Positions 22,943 through 33,039 of a DNA stretch of 64,000 bases are shown here, one piece after another. Position 1 is the first letter of the stretch. Every line of letters starts with the position of its first letter. This stretch comes from Neofusicoccum parvum. Taxonomy: Eukaryota; Ascomycota; Dothideomycetes; Botryosphaeriales; Botryosphaeriaceae. The notes under the pieces were generated by a model. It saw only the letters and a list, made by a program, of their open reading frames with translations, ran no database searches and was not told where the DNA came from. Position numbers and translations under genes: made by a program. The stretch covers positions 744,001 to 808,000 of the forward strand of contig CP087216.1 in the NCBI GenBank assembly GCA_020912385.1, given 5' to 3'.

Positions 22943-25450
22943 ATGTCTCCCTCCACTAACCAGTCCTCCAACAACGAGAACCAGGCTGGCCCTGGTTCTC
23001 TTGAGGCTACGATCTCCAACCGTGCTGCCGACTACCCCGCCGGCTTCCCTTACGCTCAGCTCTACCACTTCGTGGCCAACACCGACATGGCTCCCGGCGA
23101 TCTTGAGAATATCTTCGCCAACGTCCTTGACGACTTCTACTGCACCTACCCCGAGCAGGACTCGGCCATTGCCAGCGAGGAGCAGGACTCCATCACTACC
23201 CAGGACGAGCAGGACTCGGCCAACCGCAACGACGACGAGCAGGACTCCGTCACTCACGACAACGAACTGAACTCGACCAACCCGAACGATGACGAGCAGG
23301 ACTCCATCACTCACGATGTCGACCATGACGAGCTGGACTCGGTTACCACGGAGGGTGACGAACTGGATTCGATCGTCTCCAACGACGATGAGCTGGACTC
23401 GACCGCCCCCCAAACCAAGGAGCTGGAGTCGATCACTCCCCAACACAGCGAGCTGGCCTCGTTCACTCCCCAAACCACCGAGCTGGAGTCGATCACTCCC
23501 CACGACAGCGAGCTGGCCTCGTTCCCTCCCCGCGCCGACGAGCTGGCCTTGTTCCCTCCCCATGCCGACGAGCTGGTCTCGTTCCCTCCCCGTGCCGACG
23601 AGCTGGCCTCGTTCACCTCCAACCATGGCGAGCTGGACTCAGCCATTCCCAACGGCGGCGAGCTGGCCTCGATCGTCCCCAACGACCACGAGCAGGACGT
23701 CGCTTCCCACGAGCAGAACGAAGTTGGCCAGGCCTCCCAGCCCGCCAACATCATCGAGCAGGCGCAGTCCAGCCGGGCATTCCAACCCACTAACACCACC
23801 ACCGAGCAGGAGCGCCGCTACCAGGTCTTCCAGCGCGCCAACGCCGCCCAGCTGGAGCAGTTCCCTTCCATCGACGAGCTCCTCCACGAATACACCGCCC
23901 GCAGGGCGGAGCAGGATGTCGCGTCCAGCGAGCAAGAGCAAGGAACCACGACCAGCGAGCACGAGCAGTACGGCCAGGCCTTCCTGCAGCCGACCGAGCA
24001 CGTCGACTGGCGCGCCCAGATCGAGGCCACCTTCGGCCCCATCGAAGGCATGCGCCACAGCAGCGGCGTCAACCACGCCTTCAACTCCAACTACCGCCTC
24101 AACTTCGACGGCAGGTCGGCCGCCAGCCCTCCGGCGGCCACCTGCCGCATGGCCGACATCTACAACCCCATCACCATCCCGGACTCGCCAGAGTCCAGCC
24201 CCGAGCCCCCCGCCGCCGCCACCACCCAGCCGGGCTACCAGCCCAGCACCACCATGAGCGCCGCCGGGCCGCAGGCCTGGTACCAGTCCAACCACATCAA
24301 CCCGGCCGACCACATGTCGACGGCGGCCGGGCCGCCTCCGGACTGGCCCCAGGTCCTGCTCCCGGCGGTCGCCGACCCGGCAGCGGCGGCGGCGGGCTTG
24401 GGTTGGGACGAGTCGTCTGGCGGCGAGCACGACGGCTCCTCGTCTTCCTCGGACGGCGACGACGACGACGACATGAGCGGTGACGGCCTCGCCCTGGCTG
24501 TCGGCGGCCACCCCACCCACGGGGGTAAGAGCCGTACCATCCAGTACGACAGCCGGGGCGCGGTCGTCAACCGCCCGTCGACGCCGCCGCCGAGGGAGGC
24601 GAGGAGCCCTCGGACTCGCAAGGAGAAGGAGGAGGAGAAGAGGAGGAAGAGGGAGGAGAAGAAGGAGAAGAAGGGCAAGAAGAAGGCGTCGGCCTCGAGG
24701 CCCGCCACCCGCTCCTCCGCCGCCAACCCCCGCGGGGACGCGGAAGACGGGCGCTCCAACACCCAGCGCGACGACCAGCGCTACCAGGCGCGTCGTGGCC
24801 AGGCCTGGTCCGCCGCCGAGCGCGCCGCGCTCGAGGACGCCATGCGCTGGGTGTTGGACGCCCACCCCCGGGCCACCGTCACCGAGAGGTGGGAGCTGGC
24901 GTCCGACAGGATGGCTGCCAGCTCGGGGGTCTTCCGCGGCCCCAACGCCGTCAAGATCCAGTGGGGCCGCAAGGGTCGCCAGGATTCGGGGGTTGACGAG
25001 CGGAGGAAGCCGAAGCCCCACCGCATGACGACCTCCCACCAGGAGGCCGGTGCTCGTTCGAGTGCCGAGTCGAAGGCGGTGGCGGCTTCGGGGCAGGCGG
25101 GCAGGGAGGCCGACGCCAAGAAGAGGGCCGAGAAGGAGGAGCAGCAGCAGCAGCGGCGCAAGCGTCGTCGGGTGGTGGTGGACGAGGACGAGGACGAGGA
25201 GGAGGCACCTCCTCGCCCCCTGCTCAAGAGGAGGCGGGCCGCTCCCGTCCTCTCCCAGTCGCCACCGCCCGGCGACGTCGACATGAGGGAGGCCGCGGTG
25301 GAGGATTTGCCGGCCGCGGCGGGACCGGCTGGTGAGGGAGCTCCGGCTCCCAACACCCAGGCCCAGGAGGCCGCGGACGCGGCACTTGCGCGCCTTCTCC
25401 AGCAGGAGGAGGTCGCCAATACCCGTCCGCGCCGTTCCCGTCGCGGTTAG
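22943..25450 (+). CDS. Unrecognised protein with 10-aa tandem repeats and a Myb/SANT-like domain
   Basis: Single-exon gene of 835 aa with no family I can name. Residues 1-70 form a short folded-looking segment (YAQLYHFVANTDMAPGDLEN). Residues about 71-262 are some 19 degenerate units of mostly ten residues built on E-L/Q-x-S (ELDS, ELES, ELAS), encoded by a 30-bp minisatellite. A Gln/Glu-rich stretch follows. Low-complexity acidic and Lys-rich tracts (about 490-590) precede a helical Trp-containing domain near 620-675 (QAWSAAERAALEDAMRW ... NAVKIQWGRKGRQ) that looks Myb/SANT-like. The C-terminus has basic nuclear-signal-like clusters (RRKRRR, LKRRR). The start ATG has an A at -3 and follows a pyrimidine-rich leader. 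A nuclear DNA- or chromatin-binding role is inference. Confidence 0.78.
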   Translation: MSPSTNQSSNNENQAGPGSLEATISNRAADYPAGFPYAQLYHFVANTDMAPGDLENIFANVLDDFYCTYPEQDSAIASEEQDSITTQDEQDSANRNDDEQDSVTHDNELNSTNPNDDEQDSITHDVDHDELDSVTTEGDELDSIVSNDDELDSTAPQTKELESITPQHSELASFTPQTTELESITPHDSELASFPPRADELALFPPHADELVSFPPRADELASFTSNHGELDSAIPNGGELASIVPNDHEQDVASHEQNEVGQASQPANIIEQAQSSRAFQPTNTTTEQERRYQVFQRANAAQLEQFPSIDELLHEYTARRAEQDVASSEQEQGTTTSEHEQYGQAFLQPTEHVDWRAQIEATFGPIEGMRHSSGVNHAFNSNYRLNFDGRSAASPPAATCRMADIYNPITIPDSPESSPEPPAAATTQPGYQPSTTMSAAGPQAWYQSNHINPADHMSTAAGPPPDWPQVLLPAVADPAAAAAGLGWDESSGGEHDGSSSSSDGDDDDDMSGDGLALAVGGHPTHGGKSRTIQYDSRGAVVNRPSTPPPREARSPRTRKEKEEEKRRKREEKKEKKGKKKASASRPATRSSAANPRGDAEDGRSNTQRDDQRYQARRGQAWSAAERAALEDAMRWVLDAHPRATVTERWELASDRMAASSGVFRGPNAVKIQWGRKGRQDSGVDERRKPKPHRMTTSHQEAGARSSAESKAVAASGQAGREADAKKRAEKEEQQQQRRKRRRVVVDEDEDEEEAPPRPLLKRRRAAPVLSQSPPPGDVDMREAAVEDLPAAAGPAGEGAPAPNTQAQEAADAALARLLQQEEVANTRPRRSRRG
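23153..23715 (+). repeat. Coding minisatellite, 30-bp period, about 19 degenerate units
   Basis: Within the preceding gene, units of about 30 bp repeat the pattern GAGCTGG(A/C)(C/G)TCG followed by a variable 17-18 bp, preserving reading frame. Units 9-16 are the most alike (Pro-rich ends such as TPQ, TPH, PPR); the first six are shorter or irregular (EQDS type). Confidence 0.88.
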
Positions 25451-26756
25451 GCGGTGGTGGTGGTGGGTGGTGGGTGGTGGGTGGTCTGGTGTGGTTGTCT
25501 GGTGCGGTTTGTTTTTCTTTTCTGATTTTGCATGGCCTCGGGTGCGGCTTTCTGGTTGTTCTTTGTTTTTGTTTTTGTTTTCTTCACGACTGGTGGTGCT
25601 CCGGCGACGGCGGTTCTGGCTCTGGCTCTGGCTTTTGTTTTTGTCGTTTCTTGTATTCGGTCTCCGGGCCGTTCAAAAGTTTTTGTTTTTGTTTAGATTG
25701 CCCGCTGCTGGCAGCTGGGTGTTCGGGTTTTAGTTTAGTTTCAACGACGACTGCCGCCGCTACTTCTCTGCAGGAGAAGAGCAGCTTTGTTCCCTTGCTC
25801 AACAACCATCCACTCTGCATCTCGTGATACATTCACGGTGATCTTCAATCCAATTGAGCCTTACCTCATGCGGCAATTCGTATACACCTTGCGAAGAGGT
25901 CAACATGAGACAGCAGGATGACACGGTAGATCATCCGGGCGGTGATGAGAAGTGCGCTCGCAGATGAAATAGATAAAGCTGCTCCAGACGCAGGAAGTTT
26001 GACACATGGGGCTAAGAGTGGAGGAGCAAAGAGGTGGAAATTGGCGGACTCGCAATGGATGCAGCGGCGGCATACCCGCCCCCTCCGTAAGAGCGGAACG
26101 AGGCATATTCCAACGGACGGATTGGGTGGGTTCGGCCGGACGGCAATACTTAGGTTCGCCATTACCTTCCGCCGGGCTCCCAAAGTCCGGCTGCGGCTGC
26201 TTCACGGCGGGGACGGCGGGTTCCAGAACACCAAACGGCGGCTGCGACCGCATGTTCTTGCATGTTCTTGCGGCACCCCGGGGGACGATCAAGCCGTGGG
26301 GAAACACGGAGAGAGATCTGGGACTCTTGGTGTTGGAGAAGCGGGTAAAACTTGCTTCGTTTGACGCGGGTATTGCGTAGACGTCGGGGCGGGCGGGCTA
26401 GCGCAGCAGGCGGAGGCGCGCATGAGACAGAAAGAATGAAGGGCGCGCACGTCACTGATTCAGCGCGCGAGCCGTGGGAGCAGCGTGGTGGTGAGGCGGG
26501 CGCAGGCGTGAGGTCGGCGAATCGGAGGCTGAGCGCGGCTCCCACGACGACCCCCGCTAGCGCTGCGCGCCCGGCCGCTCTGCCTCTGCTCCGCCTCTGC
26601 GCTGCCTCTGCGCGCCCGTGCGCAGGCCAGGACCCGCGCCAAGCGGAACGAGCCCGCCGCTGCGCTTCCACCTACCTTTCCACAGCCACCGCGCTGCCTC
26701 TTAAGCTGCCACGGCGCCCCTCTCCTCGCCGCCTCCTGACAGCCGCCCTCGGCACC
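25451..26756. other. Intergenic region upstream of the NCBP3-like gene
   Basis: Tandem spacer of 1.3 kb. The first 400 bp are G/T-rich 3' flank with repeated GTTTTTGTTT runs. The last 350 bp are GC-rich promoter sequence. No gene supported. Confidence 0.5.
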
Positions 26757-28323
26757 ATGGAGTCCAACAACGTGCAGCCCGCCGCCTTTGCGGCCGACGC
26801 CCTCAACGCCGACATGGACATCGACATGGACATCGACCTGACCGCCGCCGACGACATTGACGCCTTCGACACCGAGGGCATCACCCTAGTGCGTCCTCAC
26901 GCATTGCCTTGACGCCGCCCGCCCGCTGACCCTGACCCCACAGGACGCACAGCCCGCCGCCTTCGCACCCGCCCGCGCAACAGATCCCGCCCCGACCGCG
27001 CAGGAGCCTCAGCTGGAGAAGGTCAACGTCGAGGGCGTCGACAACCTCACTACCGCCCAGGTCAAGGCCTACGCCTGCGAACACTACCCTTCCGACCAGT
27101 ATGTCCGCATTGAGTGGGTCGACGACTCGCATGCCAATGTCGTCTACGAGACCTCCGAAGCCGCTCTGGCCGCTCTCCGCAGCTTCATTCACCCCAATCT
27201 CGGCGACCCGCTGACCCTCTCCGGAACCCTGCCGATGGCCCTGGTGCAGCGTGAGGCGAAGGACTTCTTTGCCAACCCCGACATCAAGCTCAAAGTCAGG
27301 CTGGCTGTCGTGTCTGACGTCAAAGCGCCGCGTGCCCACGAGGCGAGTCGTTTCTACCTCATGAATCCGGACAAAGACCCCTGGGAGAAGAGGAAGAGGC
27401 AGCAGGGTGACCGCCGCAATGGTGGTGACGGGTACAACAGGAAGCGCTACGATGACCGCGAGCAGAGACGCAGGAGAGATAACGAAGCGTACGACGTGGA
27501 CATGTACGACGAGGAAGCCGGCGCTGCCAGGAGCCAGACCGGCAGCAGGCGCGGCAGGCGCGGCTCGCTGTCGGATGACTCAATGGATGATCGGAGGAGG
27601 GGCAGGGGAAGAGGCACGCGGAGCAAGAACCTGGACGACCTGCTTCCCTCTAAGTCCGATGGACGCCTCCGGGACCGCAGCGCCTCGCCCCTCCGAGACG
27701 GCGATGGCCGCTATGGATTTGAGGAGGAGGACAGCACTGCTCACCGCAGGGCCCGCAGGAGAAGCTACTCTCCCCCGTCCAACCGTGGTAATGCCACCAA
27801 AGAGCTTTTCCCCAACCGTGGCGGTAATACGACCAAGGAGCTCTTCCCCAACCAGGGTTCCAGATCAACTCTCCTCTCCTCTTCTGCTTCAAGCCCCAAT
27901 CCCTCCACCAATTCCAATACTGAAAAAGATCTTTTCCCCGGCAAGGCTCAGCACACGCAGAAACGGTCGCGTGAGCTCTTCCCCCACAAGACATCCCACA
28001 GCAACCACCGTCGTCAGGATGCCTTTGACTCCAGGGACTACACTGAAGAAGCCATCAACAAACCGCGCAGTCTCGAAGAGCGCATCACTGGCGGACCTAA
28101 TCAGAACGGTCGTACCAATGGTCGTTCTAATGGAGATCAGGGTTTCAGCGTCAAGGGTTCTGCAGATGCTCCAGGTTTCTCCATTCGCGGTGCGGCAGAC
28201 GTCAAGGAGCTGTTCCCAATGAAGACAGGCGGCGGCGGATCCAACGCCGGAAAGGAGCTATTCTCGGAGAAGATCAAGGGCCGTGGTGGTCCCAGGAGGA
28301 AGGCCGAAGACATGTTCTTCTGA
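26757..28323 (+). CDS. Nuclear cap-binding protein subunit 3 (NCBP3/DUF2414)-like
   Basis: Likely RNA-binding protein of the NCBP3 (C17orf85) family, which joins NCBP1 to bind capped RNA and help mRNA export. Exons 26757-26888 and 26944-28323; 503 aa. The acidic N-terminus has MDIDMDIDL repeats. An RRM-like fold follows (about 65-130): NVEGVDNLTTAQVKAYACEH, then VRIEWVDDSHANVVYETSEA, the strongest family match. After that the protein is Arg/Asp/Ser-rich and disordered. It carries at least five ELFP/DLFP motifs (KELFPN twice, KDLFPG, RELFPH, KELFPM) plus a final KELFSE, and ends KAEDMFF. The start is the ATG opening the conserved acidic leader. Cap binding itself is not shown by the sequence. 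Confidence 0.83.
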
Positions 28324-28893
28324 GCGACTTGGAAGTGACGGAAAGCTTGAACAGCAACAGCCGAACATACGAGGAATTCGAACACTATCCGGATGCAGAA
28401 GCTTGGTCCGACGTGCTCTTAACCCATCCGGACTCTTTACTCGACTCCACACGACGTTCGTTTTCTCTTTACGAATGTTATTTCATCGACTCTCCTTCAT
28501 AATTTACATCATCATGGCAGGGCAAACTCGGAGGTTGGCATAGCATGGCACGGCTCGGCTTTTGATTCACAAATTCACAACGCAAGGCGCTCCGGATGTT
28601 TCTTCTTTTCATGACGGGTTTCTTCGGGATACCAGAACTTTTCTCCTCTACTATTTCGCGAAATTGAACTCCGGTTCAGGCTAGGGTTGCAAGCAGCTGG
28701 CGATCCGTGTAGGATGAAGGACAGAATGGAACATATTTGGGGGCGGCAGCTTGCACCGGCACCTAACTCATCGCACAATCATCTTCATCATTCGTCAGCG
28801 TGATCGTTCCACTACTCATCGGACCTTGCATCTTTCTCCACGACCAACCCCACAGTCTTACCTCCACCCTCCCCTCCCCCCAGCCCCCTCCCC
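28324..28893. other. Convergent intergenic spacer
   Basis: About 0.57 kb between two 3' ends. No feature recognised beyond C-rich sequence at 28850-28893. Confidence 0.6.
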
Positions 28894-29454
28894 TCACTGA
28901 ATCCGCCCATCCTTCACCATCTCCCGAATACTCTCAATGCTCTTCTCCACCGCCATCCGCGCCATCGCCCGATACTTGGCCCGCAGCGCCTCCTCCTCGG
29001 CCGACCCGGCCGCCACCTCCGGATGCCGCCACGAGAAGCTGTAGGTCATGTGCAGGGCGCCGTCGGCGGCCTCGCTCACGATGTTGGAGACGACGGAGCC
29101 GTCGGGCTGGTGGAAGTCGACGCGCGACGGCGCGTAGCTGCGGCACACCTCGGTGACCACCCGGCCGCCCTCGGCGAACACGGCCTCGCGCGTCACCACC
29201 GGGACGGCGTCGCCGCCGCCGCCGGGCGAGCCGCCTTCGGCCGTCTCGGACACCACCGTGCAGGCTGTGATGGCGGGCACGAATTCCTGCGCGTGCCGGA
29301 TCTTGCGTTGGAGGCCGGCCCAGCTGCGGGCGTGGGGTTAGGTGGGGGTGGGTGGGTGGCGGGTGGGGGAGGCTTACAGCTGGGGGACGGTGAGGGGGGG
29401 TGTGGCGGAGGGGGGGTTGATGGGCGCGGTGAAGGCGATGTTGATGGTTACCAT
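28894..29454 (-). CDS. DUF1857 (AtaL-like, SRPBCC fold) protein
   Basis: Small fungal protein of the DUF1857 family, which has the SRPBCC/START-like ligand-binding fold; the role is unknown. Exons 29454-29378 and 29323-28894; 168 aa, normal for the family. The N-terminal strand VTINIAFTAPINPP, then LTVPQLWAGLQRKIRHAQEF, is characteristic, as are FHQPDGSVVSNIVSE, the strand HMTYSFSWRHPEV, and the C-terminal helix ending KSIESIREMVKDGRIQ. The start is the ATG of the conserved VTINIAFT strand. Two Gly- and Ala-rich insertions lie around residues 62-68 and 130. No signal peptide; probably cytosolic. Confidence 0.88.
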
Positions 29455-30494
29455 TTTTGGAGGCGCGGTTGGTGGGGCGTGGGGTGGGGTGAGGTGAGGT
29501 GAGGTGATCTATGGGCAAGGTTGGAAGCAGGGCCGGTTGGGCGTTGTTGCTCTGCGCGGAGGGAAATGCGGGTGCTGCGTGGCTCGGTTCTTGCCCGGAA
29601 GCGGGGGTGGATGGGCCCTGGTTTGGAGGGGCGGATGTGTAGATCGATTTCGGGGTTGATCGCGGTTTGATGGACGAGTGGGGTTTTTGTGTTTTCGTTT
29701 GAGAGGAGCAGGTTAGATAGATTAAAGAGGGCGTCGGGGTGCGGGGTTCAGCCAGGCCGACATGCGAGTAAGCAGAAAAGGCGAAGGCACCAGATGGGCT
29801 GGTGTTTGTTGGATTGTATGACGTCAGCGGCATGCAGGCAACACTGACAAGGGACGAGGGCACGGCGCGAGATTATATGAAAGGTGGGGACCTCAATTCG
29901 GTGGTCTGTAGTAGCTGCGCAAGAATTGCTTGCCGGTGTGACGAGCGGAGCGTATTTTCCGCGGTCGATAATGCTGACCAAGAAGTATCGGCGTAAGCGC
30001 CAGCGCGGATTGCAGTCGTGTGAGTACTAGCGCGTGGCGGGTGCTTTAAGACACCAAGCAATTGCTTTGGGCTGTCTGGGCGCTTCTCCGCCCCGGCTTC
30101 TCGAGCAAGTGGCTTATTGGTTTCGCGTCACTCCAAACGTTTGGGCCGGGCGAAAGCCATGGCGTTTTTACTTTCCGCTGAGGCAAAAAGCATGGGTGCA
30201 TGGCTTTCGCACTTCAGGGCTGGATCAACCTCCATTATATGCGCGCATATAGGGGATTCGTGCGCTAGAACAATTAGAACGTGGCGCCCCGAAACAGGAA
30301 ATTGCAGATCTGACTCGACACCCCTGCCCAGACGTCAAGGATAGTGGACGCGCTGCATAAACGAGTCGGCCCTGCTTCTGCACCAGCTGTCATGGCACGT
30401 TGAGCTTAAGGATACCTCAATCAGCCTTGCGAACAATCGTTCTGTTACTTTTCGTATCTTCGTTTGGATGGTACACCCTTGGTGGTCCTCTAGT
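29455..30494. other. Intergenic region, DUF1857 promoter and permease 3' flank
   Basis: One kilobase between tandem minus-strand genes. The part nearest 29455 is the DUF1857 promoter (G/T-rich on the plus strand). No gene, repeat or RNA recognised. Confidence 0.55.
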
Positions 30495-32233
30495 CTACAG
30501 GAGATACCGGTAGTCAGGACTCAGATCACCCATCTCCGTCTTTTCGTACTCCGTAAGCCCAAGATCCGCAGGCATCCTGTTCCTCTTCCTGTTCGAAGAA
30601 GAGCAAAGAACCCAGTAGAGAGCGCAGCTCAGCGCGCTGAAGCAGATGAAAGCCAGGCAGATGCTGTAGCCGGGTATGTACTTTGGCGCATCCTTCGACA
30701 AGAAAGCAAACACAGCGATGATGCCTCCAATGTTTCCAAAGCCCACCTGCCACGCACTGCCTACACTGCGCCGGTGGTGCCCGCCAAGATTCATATTGAA
30801 CCAGCACACGATAACAGGCATGGCCGAGTAGCAGCCCATGGCAACAAGGAAGAGAGCACCGTATTGCAAGTCCTGGTTGTTGTGTGTTGACAGGAGGATA
30901 GCGAACCCGGCGATGGCAACAGCAATCGGCATCAGGGTGAAGAGGAAGCGATGCCGGAATTTGTCGGAGAGGTAGGCAATGACCATTGCGAAGCCAAACG
31001 CGGCTGCCCACGGGGGGACGCTGTGGAGCTGCGTTTGAATTGCCGAATAACCGTAGGACTTGATGATGGCGGGAGAGAAGTAGGCGTAACCGTACGCAGG
31101 CACGATGAGGCCAAAGTACATGAATCCTCCAACCCAGAGCTTGGGATCTTTGAAGACATGACCCACATCGCTAAGGGTAATCTTGCGCTCTGCGGCGGAA
31201 CGGCCTTGGTCAGCCTGCAGGCGAGCCTTGACGTATCTCTTCTCCTCCTCGCTGAGCCAGTTGGCCTCCTCGGGGAAGTTCGGGATCAGGAAGAAGAACG
31301 CGAGCGACACGACGACAGTGAGAGTTCCTTCAAGAATGAAGATCCTGCAAATATGTAAGATTTGGTTGCCATTCGTGCCAAACCGGGTTGCCACTTACCA
31401 TCTCCATCCTTTGTAGCCCCGCATGCCGTCCATTTTGCCAATGGCCGAGGCGAGCAGACCACCGAAAGCACCTGCCAACGTGGTACTGCTGAAGAAGAAG
31501 CTGTAACGGCGCTGGGCCTCATGTCGGCGATACCACATCCCGATAAGATAGAAGCATCCGGGGAACATGCCCGTTTCAAAAACACCGAGAAAGAATCCTG
31601 TTGCTGAGTCAGGACAAGGGGATGCTTCATAACCGCGGCTAGTGCTTACTTGTTGCCAGGAGCCCGGAGTAATTCTGGACTAGACCCTGCATGATGGTGA
31701 CCAAGCCGAAGAAAAACATGCAGCCCGAGACTGAGACAGAGTCAGCATTGTGCGGCGGGAAAGTCGAATCGGAGACTCTTACGCCAGACATTGGGCTTGA
31801 ACTTTTTCATCAAGACATTGCTCGGGATCTCAAACAGAACGTACGGGACGAAGAAGATGACCAGAGCAGTGTTGTACTTCATGCTGTCCTTGGACGCGAG
31901 CCCCAGCTCGTCCGAGAGACCGAACACGTTGGCATTGGCGATGTTGACTCTGTCGAGGAAGGCCAGCAGGTAGAGGATGCAGAGGTAGGGAATCACGCGG
32001 AAGTCAATCCGGGTGACGAGCCGGCGCTCCGTCGTGTGCGATGGGCACTGGACGTGGAGGTCGTCGTCGTACTCGACGGCAGCCGGGTCCCGTGGGTAGG
32101 CGTTGTCTTCGCTCGAGCTCCGTGGGGCGACGGCGCCCTCTGTCGGCTTTTGTCAGCACGCGCCGGCGGTGAAGCGCAAACACAGCAGCAGAGAAGACCA
32201 CGCACTCTCGGATTCTCTGGCCGTGGAGAACAT
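30495..32233 (-). CDS. MFS permease, anion:cation symporter family (Tna1-like)
   Basis: Second Dal5-group permease, closest in feel to fungal nicotinate/carboxylate carriers. Five exons: 32233-32206, 32139-31783, 31730-31650, 31597-31399 and 31344-30495; 504 aa. TM1 begins RIDFRVIPYLCILYLLAFLD and is followed by RVNIANANVFGL, the ACS signature region; TM4 region reads FFLGVFETGMFPGCFYLIGM; the central loop contains FPEEANWLSEEEKRYVKARL; and the C-half shows PVIVCWFNMNLGGHHRRSV and GNIGGIIAVFAF. The 28-nt first exon joins an acceptor inside CCGACAG; the alternative acceptor a few bases upstream breaks the frame. It ends with an acidic tail and a Tyr-rich end. Substrate not determinable. It is divergent from the F-box gene. 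Confidence 0.88.
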
Positions 32234-33039
32234 GGCGACGGGCCGTCACGCGTCGGCAGGCGCAAGTCACAGGCAGCGGAGGGCGAATGGGCGGACGGTC
32301 AGACGCCATGGGGACGATCCCTTATAAAGTCGGCGGTGGCTGACTCCTCGGTGCTCAGAGGGCGGAAAAGACGAGAGCCTAACGCCGGTATCGCTGGGCT
32401 AGCGCGCGCTGGACGTGCGTGAACGCGGGGAAGCCGTGGTGCCGGTGCGGTATTGCTGCCAGAAACGGGCAGCGGCGAGCTGTCAGCGGATACAATACGC
32501 GCTCACTGGCTGCGGCGTGTGGAGAGCGGCAGATCGCGCTAGGCCGGGCGCGGGCTGGTGGGGAGAAAGGCCACCGGGCGCTACTGGTGCATCATCCGTC
32601 CGCGGCGCGCAGGGCCGGCCACGTCTTCTGCCGCCGCCACGCGGGCATGTTGACTCGCTGTGCCAGCCCTGCCGCGGTCCGGCTGCGCTCCAGCAGGTGG
32701 CGGCGAGGCCCGCTACCGTATGCGTCAGCGCGCGGCCCGCTTGGCAGGCGAGCGCCCCCGGCCAAGCGCAGCGCAGGGCTCGCGGCGTCCAGGCCCCGTC
32801 GCGGCGAGTTTGGGGCGGACTACAGGCCGGATGCCGATCTAGAGTACGACCGCCTCAGGGCACTCGCTGACTTCACCTGTCCACCGTCGCCCACTCCCGC
32901 CCGCTCCACCCCCTCTGCGCCCGCTCGCCCACGTCTCGCTCGCCGCTCTCGAGCGCCCCGCCGACCGCTGTGCCAGCTCTCGCGAGCCCATGACGCCGCC
33001 CTGACACCGGGCCTCGGAGCCTCGACCCGTTTGCCTGCC
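32234..33039. promoter_or_regulatory. Divergent promoter region, permease / F-box-like gene
   Basis: About 0.8 kb of GC-rich sequence between divergent starts. The plus-strand frame of the downstream gene is open back to 32419, so an N-terminal extension of up to 207 residues cannot be excluded, but its composition (Arg/Ala/Pro-rich in several frames) looks non-coding. Confidence 0.5.

Noticed and set aside
23639..25039. Long minus-strand frame of 466 codons opposite the SANT-like gene
   Set aside because: Gly/Val/Leu-rich antisense shadow of a GC-rich repetitive coding region; no domain.
32419..33039. N-terminal extension of 207 residues on the F-box-like protein
   Set aside because: Arg/Ala-rich sequence overlapping promoter of the divergent permease, with similar open frames in other phases; the ATG at 33040 is more plausible.
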